From positions 39,236,963 through 39,300,962 of the forward strand of contig CM064421.1 of assembly GCA_032690845.1 (NCBI GenBank): a DNA stretch of 64,000 bases, in the 5' to 3' direction. Source of the DNA: Eleusine coracana subsp. coracana (Eukaryota; Streptophyta; Magnoliopsida; Poales; Poaceae). The notes beneath the pieces were generated by a model. The model did no database searches. It was not told the origin of the DNA and saw nothing but the letters and a program-made list of their open reading frames with translations. The position numbers were made by a program, and so were the translations under genes. Below are positions 22,103-32,899 of this stretch, piece after piece (within the stretch, counting starts at the first letter, position 1; each line of letters starts with the position of its first letter).

Positions 22103-24704
22103 TCATTTAGGATCATAAGTCGACATATTGGACAACGAATAATTGTAAGATGAACCCTTCTTATCTGATGATCGGGAGACAGCCTTGAGGGGATCTCCAG
22201 AATAAAGCTTTGACCTTGATGATGTACCTGCACCAGGAACATTTTGTGCACTTGGTCCAGGAGCTAAAGAGCCGGATCCATATGGCCTGGAGGGTGTCAC
22301 TCCATAGAAATCTGCCAATCCACCGTACATAGTCCGAACAACAGGTGCAACTGAGACCTGGCTGTGGGTGCCAACTGGATGATGGCTCGTAACTAGTAGC
22401 TGTGGTATCTGAGCGACTGCAGGTTTCTGGGCTAAAGTAGTTTGGTATTTATTTAATCCTCCAGCTGGGTGGATGCTCTGGCCCGAAGAACCTTGCACCA
22501 CATTATCTCGCTTTGGTCGCTTAGCAGGCAGCATGAGTTGTTGTAGCTTCTGCTGCTGCTGAATATTCTCACTCACTTTTTTAGCAGCTGCAATGGCTGC
22601 AGCAGCAGCTCGCTTTCTCTCAGCACTTTGTCGCTCCAACTCTGCCATTCGCTTGTTAGCTTCTTCCAAAACAGGCAATTCATCTAGATTATGTTCCTTA
22701 ATGAATTTTTGCAGTGTTCCAAGCAGTGTACGCTCTTTTGCATCAGCTGCATTCTGTCGAAGTGCAAAGATTAGTTAAGAAATAAAAAGTGCCTCTATAC
22801 CTTTAACAAATAGTGTTCATAATAAACAATACTGCAACAGATATGTACCTGAGAGGCAGGATCGTCTCCCCTGATGTGGATCATCTTCCCAGCTAATGCA
22901 GCAGCACTGATGTATGACCTCAAAACAGGTAACAAGGGATACTTGTGCGCTAAATTAAGAGCTTGAATGAATTTGACCACCTCTAACTGTTTGCCTTTGT
23001 GTGTCATCTTCTGAATGAGAACTAGTTCAAAGAAAAGGCATGTTAATGTTTTCATCTATCTCAATTGGAAGAACAGTTAAGAACATTACAAGTGGGAAAA
23101 GAAACAACATTATTGCAATGATTTTTTAAAATAACAAACATAGAGCTGATCCAGGAAGGCCAAAAATTGAACAAATGCACAAGACATGTTATCTGAACAG
23201 AAATGACAGTTATGATAAATCGTCTTAAGCAGTATTACTAAAAACACTCCTGAGCACCACTTGATGCTAAGGGAAGGCATTGAAGGGCAATCAAAACCTC
23301 CTGAAAAGCATAACAAAATCTCCCTTAACACAGACGTGAACTTTGTGTCCATGAATTCCAGCATCCCCATTAACAATGTCAGTGTGTAGCAAGGTTTCCA
23401 AAATTCGTTAAAGAATCTATATGCAGAACACAGAGAGTTAAATAAATCTGTAAAAAATCAGCATAAATTCATCCTACATGTCAAAACATAAAATATACAA
23501 GAAACCCTAAATTCATCATAAAATGAGGTTAAAATTGATTCCGTGCAAGTTTATTTAACTCTACGTGGACTGCAAACAAGGTTTCTAATTTCTTTTCTCA
23601 AAACATTTGAATATGTTCAATAAAGGGGATGCGAGAACCCCTAGTCACCAACAAATTTCTAGGAGTAGCATGGTCTATATGCCTGTAAAACTCTCTTTCA
23701 TTCCTCATGAACAATTCTGCCAACTGAATACTTTTGATGCTAGTTCATGGAGGTGAAGGCAGAAGCATAGCACTTCCATACTGGCCCAAAATAATAAGTA
23801 AGCATAACCAACAACACTACAAGCACCTCCAAACATCTTGATCTATGATACTACTCACTGAATCCAACATATAACCAATTACACTATATGCATCATCTTG
23901 AAGACCTGAACAACACAATAAACATTCATGATTCGGACTTGCTTGCAAAATTCATCACATAAACAATGCAAGAGCCAAACATTTCATATACCATTAAGCT
24001 ATTAAATTATTGTAACACAACCAAGTAAACCGTGGCTTACCTGGCATATGCTGGTCTAGATCGAGCCCAAGGGCAACAAACGAATCAACGGCGCGCTCCC
24101 TGCCCGCGATGGACACAACCAGATCGAGCACCTCACCGGCACCTCCAACATCCTCCACCAGCCCAAACACCCCGACGAGAAGCAGGAAGGCGAAGGTCTC
24201 CTGCTTAAACACAGCCTCCGTCCCGATCCGTTTACCTCGTTTCCAGTCTGCCGCGACAGCTCTGGCTTCCTCGCGCGCCTGGGGCGACGGCTTCACCCCA
24301 ATCGCGCGTAATCGGTCGAGCAGGCCGATGAGTAGGCGGCAAGACACCTTGACGTCCCCCTCGGTCCTGGTCTCCTCCGGCGGCGCGCGGCAGAACCCCG
24401 CGGCCGCGGAGAGGACCAGGAGTCCCGGGTCGGGCGCCACCAGGAGGGCCGGGTCGAGCGCCCGCGCGGGCTCCTTGAGCTCGTCCCTGTGCTCCATGAG
24501 GTGCACGCGGAGTCCGTCGCCATCCATCGCGGAGCACAGAAGCTCGAGCTCGGAATAGCCGGCGAGGCGGGAGGCGAGGGCGGAGTCAAGGCCGACAGCC
24601 TCGGATTCGAGGGCGCGCCACGCGGCGGTGAAAGCCGCGAGAGCGGTGGAATAGGTCTGGAGGGAGGCGATCGCTGTGGGAATGGACGGCGCCGCGTTGG
24701 CCAT
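22103..24704 (-). CDS. FRL: FRIGIDA-like protein (Frigida superfamily)
   Basis: Three minus-strand exons, 24704..24041, 23021..22849 and 22753..22103, join in frame to 495 aa. The start ATG at 24704 gives MANAAPSIPTAIASLQ. The N-terminal region has the FRL layout of coiled coil then an acidic/Leu-rich core (GLRVHLMEHRDEL, ALDPALLVAPDPG). The Frigida core continues through KQETFAFLLLVGVFGL and, in exon 2, VVKFIQALNLAHKYPLLPVL. Exon 3 begins NAADAKERTLLGTLQKFI, followed by a Lys/Ala/Gln-rich coiled coil (ELERQSAERKRAAAAAIAA) and a nuclear-type PAKRPKRD motif. The tail is Gly/Pro/Tyr-rich and ends SNMSTYDPK. FRIGIDA relatives are nuclear scaffold proteins linked to flowering-time control in Arabidopsis; the role in grasses is unclear. 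The 1-kb intron 23022-24040 holds no other gene. Confidence 0.92.
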
Positions 24705-25000
24705 GGCAGCTGCCCCGGCGGCGGCGGAAATCCTATCTACCGGCGGCGTGTGCTCCGGTTGGAAGCTGTCGATAAGCGTGGAGCAGCCCCCTTTCCTATT
24801 CTTCGTTCGAGGCCTGAGCTGGAACTTGGAACCTAGAACTGGAAGACATCATCAGAATGAAGTGGAAGACGGCCGAGGCCCATGTTGAGGAGGATTGGAA
24901 GAGGGCAGAGTCGGCACTCGGCAGACCGGCACAGGCCCATGTTGAGTAAACTCCAGCTCGTGTAAAAGCCCACCATTGTGATATGGGCAAGGAAGAAGTT

Positions 25001-25590
25001 CTATAATACCGGGCATCTATTCCCTCAATTTTTAAAACCGTTTGTTTTTCTTTACTGAACGGTTTTGAGGGCAGTTTTGGCTAACGTAGCGCATATGTCA
25101 GCTGCCACGTCAATATTTTCTTTTTTTCCTCTTTCTTAACGATGATTTTCCTCACAAATACTAGGTTTTAAATCTTAGAAAATTATGTGATTTTTGTGCT
25201 CATAGTATATTATGTAAGGAATCATTTTTGTTGTTAGATCTTTTTGAATTCAAAATAAATTTTGAACTAAAAATTATAGATGCAACTTTGTTATTTCAAA
25301 TTTAACAATTTTTAATTTAGAAATTTATTTTGAATTTGGAAATTTGTAATAAAAATAGTTGTTTCTTAGCTTCTGTCCTACTAGTACAAAAAGTTCCATA
25401 ATTTTTGAGTCTTGAAAGTTAGTGTTTGGAAGAAAAAACCGTTGTTAAAAGAGAGACAAAAAAATGAAATAGATGTTGACGTGTCAGCTGACGTGTGCGC
25501 CACATCAGCGAAAACCGCCCTCAAAACGGTACAGGAAGGAAAAACAAACGGTTTTAAGAGTTACGGGAGGCTAGATACCCGGTATTATAG
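25001..25590. mobile_element. Long-hairpin MITE, about 590 bp, with ~50-bp terminal inverted repeats
   Basis: The left end starts ctataataccgggcatct and continues to ...aaccgtttgtttttc. The right end is its reverse complement with few mismatches (gaaaaacaaacggtttt ... cccggtattatag). Inner sequence (tcagctgccacgtca / tgacgtgtcagctgacgtg) also pairs, so the whole element could fold back. It contains no coding capacity. I could not define a clear target duplication (only tt on both sides). Confidence 0.85.
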
Positions 25591-26108
25591 TTGAGGAAGG
25601 AATAGTGAGACACACATGATAGTTAAAGGAGGTAAATAAGACTTCTTCCTATGAACAATGTGTAAATCTCAGTCCTCTCAGCCTCGGACCGCCTTGGGAG
25701 TGATACTGAGATGGGAGATACTATCACTCCTTTAGTATTTCTATGAGTCTCTCTATTTTTTTAATTGAATATAGCCATCTCTGAAAGACTATATTGGCTT
25801 GATTTTAAGATTCACAAAATTATTATAGCCTTCTGTTGATAGAAATAATTAATTGTAAGTATAACATCCATGTCAAATATGAGATTGGAATATGAATAGT
25901 TTGGTTCCGCCAAAAAAAAAAAATCTAACCAGTTGAGCTATGTTCAGTTTACCTGGTAAAGTTCTATATATGGACCCTAAGTGACGTGTTACCGATCCTC
26001 TTGGTGCCATATATGTATAAAATACACGGGAGTGACATTGAGATGGATGATACAAGGGGAATTTTGTCCACAATATGCTCACACTCATGTTTTCATCTAA
26101 GACATTAG

Positions 26109-26478
26109 TGCTCTCGTTTGTGACATATTATTATTATTATTATTATTTAATAACTATTTATAACTTTTCTTTATCTCAACACATAAAACATATTCAAATT
26201 TAAATCTTTACATAAAAATACATAGTTGCATTCTTTATCATTAAAAAATTAAGCTAGATTTATTTTATTGTTTATAAGATTTGCTTATTATTTTAATATT
26301 TAAATTGTCGAACAAGCCATACCAACAATAACAAAAAAATATCTTTATTTTTTAATGATATATAATGCAACAATGTATGTTTGTGCAAAGATCTAAATTT
26401 CAATTTATTTTATGCGTTGAGATAAAAAAAAAGTTAAAAATAATTATTAAACATGATAGTGTGTCACTTACAAGAGCA
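26109..26478. mobile_element. Hairpin MITE, about 370 bp
   Basis: The terminal inverted repeat is tgctctcgtttgtgaca / tgtcacttacaagagca. Inside, a ~105-bp arm at 26145-26250 is the reverse complement of 26345-26450 (shared words ttatctcaacacataaaa and atgcgttgagataaaa). A related half-element occurs at 45300-45410. It abuts the truncated 3' end of the LINE relic. Confidence 0.75.
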
Positions 26479-28900
26479 TCCAAAATCATAGTGCTCATGG
26501 CCAGGACGTTGTGGACTGAGGCTTCAGGGCGATGAGCATGCGAGTAGAGTGCTGGTAGCGCATCGCTGAGAGGACCAGCTACAAGCCAGCAGTCGTGCCA
26601 GAAGGCCGTAGATCGGCCGTCGCCCACCTCTACGGTGGTAAGGAGTCTATAGTCGGGTAGGAGGCGCCGTAGGGAGGACTAGTGTGTTCCGGCAGCCGTC
26701 GTCACCGGGGCCTTGAGGGGGCCGCCAAACTCCACCTCGACCCCCCTTGCCCAAGCGGAGTCGACGGCGGCGTGGGCGCGATGGAGAAGCTTTAGCAGCA
26801 GGCAAGTGTTCTGGAGACTGAGATCGCAGACTCCTAGCCCGCCGTCTTTTTTGGGCAAGCAAGCGTGCTCCCAATTCACCAAGCATTGGGCCCCGGAGAC
26901 CGACTCCTCGCCGGCCCAGAGGAACGTGCATCGGCGGGCATCAAGGGCGTCCACGACGCCTTGCGGCAGGAACAGCACGCCCATGGCATAGACCTGTAGG
27001 CTGTCGAGGACAGCGTTAACTAGGATGAGCCATCCGTGGTGGTTTAGAAGGCTAACCCACCATTCGGAGAGGTACTTGTCCGCACTGGAGATGATCGGCG
27101 TAAAAGCGGAGAGCTTCAACTTCTCATTACAGAGGGAGAGCCCTAGGTAGGTCTAAGAGAATGTGCCGGGAGTGTAGCCAAGAATATTGACGTAGACTGC
27201 GACATCATCCTCCGTGACGTGCATGGGAACCAGCGTGCCCTTCGAGTAGTTGATGCAGAGGCCCGTGGCATTGGAGAACCTTTGAAGCTGATGCTTAAGG
27301 CGCGAGACTGCCGGCTCATCAGCGCACGCCACAATTAGGGTGTCATCGACGTATTGCAGTACCGTACACGGGCGATCTACAGCAAGGGGATGATGCAAGA
27401 GTGGGTCATTTGAAAGGAGCTGTTGAAGCACATCGGCCACCAGAATGAACAAATAGGGGGACAAAGGATCCCCCTGGCGCAGTCCTCTTCGGCACGAGAT
27501 CCATTTCCCGGGAACTCCATTTAGAAGAATGGCAGACTTAGCTGTTTCCTGGAGCTGCTTGATCTAGGCGCACCACTGTTCTGGGAACCCCCGTGCATCT
27601 AGTACTCGCAACAGGCTGTCCCAATCAACACTGTCAAAGGCCTTGGCAAAATCCAGTTTCAGGACAATAGTAGGAGCTTTTCTCTTATACAACACTGTAC
27701 GAGTTCTGTTGCGTAGACAAAATTCTCAGATATGGATCTCCCTTTGAGGAAGCCGGTTTGATCAACATCCACAAGTGTAGACACCTGTTGCTGCAGCCTT
27801 GTAGTCAAGATTTTCCCAGCAATTTTTATAGGGCAGCCTTGCAGTGAGATGGGGCGGAAGGCACTTGGTGACAGGGCATCAGGAGTTTTCGGCAGCAGCA
27901 CCACATACGCCCGGTTTATACGCTCCAGGTCAGCAGTTCCATCGTAGAAAGAAGAGAGGAATCCCATTACCGCGGGCATGACAAAGTTCCATGCTGATTT
28001 GTAGAAGTCTGGGCCGAAACCGTCGGGACCAGGCGCACTAGATGCGTTCATGGACTAGATGGCAGCTTTGGCTTCGGCGGCCGTGAAGGGGGCAGTCAGA
28101 GGCACTGGATCGACCTTGGGGAGGTTGATGTACATGGTGGAAACATCAAAATCCCACGTTGTCTGGGCGGAGGTTCCCAGCAGGGCAGTGAAGTGGGCAT
28201 CCAAGATCCTTGTTTTATCTTCATGCCGTGTGTAACGGGTGCCATCCACTTCTAGGGCTTCTTGCGCATCCTGTGCGAGGCACGCGCGTGATGGAATTTG
28301 GTGTTCTCATCCCCTTCGCGCACAGCCCGGAATTTCCCACGTTGCTTCTAGTACGCCGCACGTGCCTTGACGAGTTGCAAGAGCTTCTCCCGGCACAGCA
28401 GGCGTAGCTCCTTTTCGCCTGTGGACAGAAGACGGTGCTCCTCGAGCAGATCAAGTAGCCTAGTGATAAACTTGCAATTGTTAATCAACAGAGGAGTGTG
28501 TTTATTTTTCGACCAAACCTTGGCGACGCGGCGTGTGTCCTTGAGCCGAGCAACGAGCGCACCCACAGCACCACCTGCATGGTCAGTCATAGCGTGCCAA
28601 ACCGGTCCAATGGTAGGGAGAAAAGAGGGATCATGAAGCCAAACGTTCTCAAAGCGGAAGCAATTAGTTTTGGGGACGACAGTGTCCATGGTGATGAGGA
28701 GTGGCGTATGGTCAGAGGTAGCATGCGGGAGGGAGGTGAGAGTAGTATTCGGCATGACGGTGTCGAGGTCGCCATTGAAGAAGACCCGATCTAGGCAAGG
28801 ACAGGGTTATCCCGTTTGTTCGACCAAGTGAAGAGGCGGTCAAGGAGAGGGAGCTCCAGGAGAGAGAGCTCGTGCACCAAATTCTCAATGTCTCTCAAAC
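26479..28900 (-). mobile_element. LINE (L1-type) ORF2 relic, truncated at both ends
   Basis: Minus-strand fragments in order are: endonuclease end (LFTWSNKRDNPVLA, then ATSDHTPLL with the SDH motif), linker (28755..28348), reverse transcriptase core (ASSAPGPDGFGPDFYK, FRPISLQGCPIKI, DQTGFLKGRSI, GDPLSPYLFILVADVL and the catalytic YVDDTLI near 27350), and a zf-RVT start (VGDGRSTAFWHDCWL near 26620). Several stops and frameshifts (for example the stop before SMNASSAPG near 28055) make it inactive. The 5' portion and the 3' tail with poly-A are missing; the 3' side ends at the MITE. Confidence 0.85.
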
Positions 28901-29940
28901 AAATTCCTCAAGATATTATTACTCCCGTATTTTTTAAGGCGCGTTGTTTATCCATGCTGATGTGTGTACTGTCTAATTTGTAGGTATCTATATCCGACAA
29001 TAGATAGGTGTGGTAGTTGTTTGTTTAGGTGCATTTGAAATTGGTCAGATTTGCTAGTGGACACTGTAAAAACGTGATATTTACTGCTGAATACTTAAAA
29101 AAATTTTATTTATTGTTAGACACTATATCTTTGTTTGTTTCTTAGTATATCAATATCCAAGAGCAAAGGTCACATTTGAAAAGTCTTCAACAATAAATTT
29201 ACCCAAAATTGATACCCTTCGTCTCATGAAGAGTGTCACTTTTGATTTTTTTCATTATTTTTTTATCTTTTATCTTATTTAAAAATTTATATAAATATCA
29301 AAATAAATATATTATGATTGAAGTATCTCCTAAAATAAAATAAATTATAAAAAAATAAATATCATTTACATAAAATAAATTAAATAGTACTAGTACTGTG
29401 CATGTGCGACACGCACATGCTATGGACATTAAAGGAAAGTTACTCGTTGCCAAACAATTTAGTGACATAATTTGTTATTCTCACTTAGAAATTATAGTAG
29501 TACTTACGTGCTTTCCAGCAAATATAAAAAAAAATATAGAGACACTTTGAACCACATCAATATTCAACAAACAATCGAACTAAAGAGACAAGATGTATTA
29601 TTACATTAATACACTTAGCCAAATTTATCCATTTTTAAAAATCAGAAAGTGGTATGTACCTTATACCAGTACTTTATATAGTGCATGGGTAAAGTAAATA
29701 CATCTTGTCTAACAGCTATATTGAAGTGCATATTCAAATTCGGCACTTGTTTATGTGTTCAATGCAGTATTTGACAATGGACTCAATTTATGTTTCAAGC
29801 ACGTACCTGTGAGCACACTAATCGTCGTGGGCTGCGTCTCGGCTACCATCGGCCTTGTTAGCTGAAAAACAACCTCAGTGTATATTTGCATTCCACAAGA
29901 ACCAGAAAAATTAAAAAAAAATAATCAACTTCAAAATCCA
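28901..29940. other. AT-rich spacer
   Basis: About 1 kb of AT-rich sequence with no ORF, TIR or RNA gene that I can support. Confidence 0.5.
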
Positions 29941-30720
29941 TTCTTACGAGTTTTTGATCTCGCCTTCTCTTCCCTCTTCCGCTTCCGCCATTCACGTGCA
30001 TAGTCACAATTTCTTTGCCGCTTTCTTGCTAGGTCCTCTTCCGACACAGTAACACAACCAGGCAATGTTTCACTATAGGTCTCCTTTTTGGCTCAAAACC
30101 GTTATTACTGTGAAGCAAGATATCATCGTTGCCCAGGAGTAGATTGGACGCCTGTGTGATCTGACAATGGCCTTCCAATGCCGTGAAGATCTGCGCCACA
30201 GTGCCCGACCGTTCAAGGCCTGTGGCACAGGTATGACATAATGTGGTCAATGATCAATACAATATCCAAATTGAAAAGCAATGTGACACAATGAGAATAG
30301 TATGGACCAAACACTGTGAACCGGTAATTATAGTATAGTTTTATAATATTGAAACATTGAGTAACGTTACTAATGAAAGTTTACGCTACCTTCTGAACCA
30401 ATGTCTGCTGTTGTCGTCATGACTGAATTGTTACACCGGTTCCTCTCGCGTAGTCTCCGCATCCGTTTTACAGACTAACGACACTTCTTTGCCACCTCCT
30501 GGGCCTATTATTGTTTTGGATCTGCACATCATGTTGTGTAAGTGGAGTTGGATCAGTCTTGAGGTGGATCACCAAAAATAGTGTTGTACTCCAACCTTCA
30601 CATCGAGGTTCCGCCTGGATTTCCTTGCCGGCTAAGACAGACCTGGACCGTTCCCGGAACCTCTTAACCCGTTCATTAGCCTGTTGCCTCTTCTATGCGG
30701 ATAGGAGATCATCAGTTATG
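29940..30720 (-). pseudogene. Unrecognised relic with three arginine-rich modules
   Basis: On the minus strand three short stretches share a basic pattern: KRQQANERVKRFRERSR (about 30690-30640), VKRMRRLRERNRCNN (about 30465-30425) and EEDLARKRQRNCDYAREWRK (about 30040-29985). Each is preceded by an acidic/Leu stretch and the intervening DNA is AT-rich with stops. This looks like a decayed gene made of repeated basic modules separated by introns. I do not recognise the family; a transposon-encoded protein is possible. Confidence 0.3.
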
Positions 30721-31139
30721 TCTGCACAAAATAAAAACAAACATCAAGTCTTCCGTCGTCTTGCCACACAAGATATTGAGACACAGTTTACGTAACAACC
30801 ACCAGAAATCAAATTTGTTCAATCTGCCAATGGAGTATTCGATGCCACCATTGGCCTCCGTGGGGGTCGCTTGCAACCAGGTAGCGAACTCTCCATTCAG
30901 ATCGAAGGTATATCTAGGCAATACTAAAAAACGGTGTTACCTCATGGCGAATTCAATCAGGTGACAAAGGAAACACCAGCGATGAAAAAGAAACCCGAGA
31001 TATACCTGCGACGAACAACAAAGATCGGATCAGTGGCGGAGGACAGAAACAAATTAAGGTGTGGCAAAATTGATAGCATAGATCATGATGCAAAACCCAA
31101 ATATGCTATACATACGCAATCACCGGCATGTTTTATGTG

Positions 31140-31904
31140 AAAAAATAGAATTGTTTGACGAGTAGTCAAGAGACAAAAGATGCCAGTACAATCAAGAGAC
31201 AAACTGGCAATAAAGCTTCAAGCATTGGAGTTCAAGCCATGCTCCGTGGCTCCTTCCCTGGGCAATGTAGTATGGACCTCAACTGACAGCAGCCCACTGT
31301 CAAATTTTAACAACGCACAGCCCAGAGGCAAAATAACGATTCAAGTCCTAACTTGATTATCTTCTTTCTGTCATCTATTTCTATTCCCATCGGTCTAAGC
31401 TCCCACGGCATCGTCAATGACGGGCAGGGGACACAACGATAAAATTGATTGCAGGTAGGGGATAATGGCAGAGAAATCAACGTATACTCAGTTTGCTTCT
31501 GACCTGATGAAAGCCGCAACAAACTGCGGAGGAGGAGCGGGAGCGGGAGGCGGCAGCCTCAGCGACGTTACTGACAGCCACACAGAGGCATTCATCCCAA
31601 GAGGCCAAGACTCCGTGCCCAGCTCAAAGGAAGGAGGATCGGAGCCCTGATTTTCGGCAGATAATTTGGAAAGAGCAGCGTTGCCGGACGCATGCGACAC
31701 AATGATCGGCAAAATTTGCAGGCGGGTGTACCAGGCGGGTAGAGCAGAGTTCGGTGGAAAAAAAAAACAGGAATTCGCTGACTACACGAACTGAAATCAG
31801 TGTAGACAACGTAAGAACCGTAAGATTGCAGCGTAACATTTGTAACGCTCGATGTAATCCAGATGGGCCCGATAAAATTGGACGGTTTAGGTTATTAGAT
31901 CTCT
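31140..31904. other. Spacer with no supported gene
   Basis: A short GC-rich patch (31500-31640) is open on both strands but matches nothing I recognise and has no splice or promoter context. Confidence 0.4.
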
Positions 31905-32076
31905 TTGTGATGGACGGTTGATCACCCGGTGGGTTGATTAGTTCAGGCTAAAAAAAATATATGGGGATGTTTAGTCTCTATAGAGTAGATTTGTGATGGA
32001 CGGTTGATCACCCGGTGGGTTGATTAGTTCAGGGTAAAAAAATATATGGGGATGTTTAGCCTTTATAGAGTAGAAG
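31905..32076. repeat. 86-bp tandem duplication
   Basis: The block starting ttgtgatggacggttgatca at 31905 is repeated at 31991 with only a few differences (two copies, about 95% alike). Confidence 0.9.
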
Positions 32077-32211
32077 ACAAACAGTCAAACACAACTTAAA
32101 AAGTAAAAAGCGATATTCTTAGTGTGAGGAAAGTAGTAAAAGCCAAGATTTCGTTAACAGCATAAAAGATTGTGTCGATGCTGGAAATAAGGCCGCTTCT
32201 GTTACTTACAT

Positions 32212-32292
32212 GACACCAGCTCAGCTATAATTGGCTACAAGTGGCAGGCAGGTGTACCATCCCCTCGACACCAGCTCAGCTATAATTGGCTC
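32212..32292. repeat. Short direct repeat, 55-bp spacing
   Basis: The words gacaccagctcagctataat and following ttggct occur at 32212 and again at 32267. Confidence 0.85.
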
Positions 32293-32739
32293 CAAGCTAA
32301 AGCAGATCTCACAAGCTCAAAATAAAAAAAAAAAGTCTCGTGCTATATACCGAATACATGGGATATATATCTTGGCGTTTGCAGTGCATGTCATGTCCAC
32401 ACACACACAGCTCCGGCGTATGCATGCCCTACATGCTCGTCGTCTCGTGCTATATGTTTTGGGCACCAGCACCATCGATTACAGCTACAGAGCTTGCATG
32501 CATGCACACGTCCACATATGGCCAGGAGAACGCAGGGAAATTTGTCGACTGGCAGGATCTGGCAGAAGGCGGATGAACCATACAAAAGAAATATCTTGCT
32601 TTACAAAGAGGATCTTGACTAGAGGTCTTTAATTACAAGAAATAGTATACACGGGCATACAAAAAAGAAACTGAAGCAAAACGAAAAGACATATGACGCT
32701 AACAAAGCAACTCTAATTAATTCTACTAGCTTAAGACAT

Positions 32740-32899
32740 GCATGCCCAAAAAAAAGGCTCTCGACAAAGAGCTCTTTACTAATAAGAGGCTATCGTGAGT
32801 TCTTTGCCGAGAGTTACACTCGGCAAACATTTTATCGAGTGTAATCTGGGTTTTGCCGAGCGTCTGAGCCACTCGACAAATATGTGGTTTCCCGTAGTG
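32740..32899 (-). mobile_element. CACTA transposon end fragment (GCCGAGTG type)
   Basis: Read on the minus strand from 32899 it begins cactacgggaaaccacatat. It carries subterminal repeats of the tttgccgagtg/ctcggcaaa type in both orientations, typical of grass CACTA (En/Spm) ends. Only this end is visible; no partner end or transposase was found. Confidence 0.75.

Noticed and set aside
22593..22778. Plus-strand 61-codon ORF in the FRIGIDA-like gene
   Set aside because: It lies antisense to the Ala-rich coiled coil of exon 3.
24109..24836. Plus-strand ORFs opposite FRIGIDA-like exon 1
   Set aside because: Antisense of a GC-rich exon; no domain or promoter.
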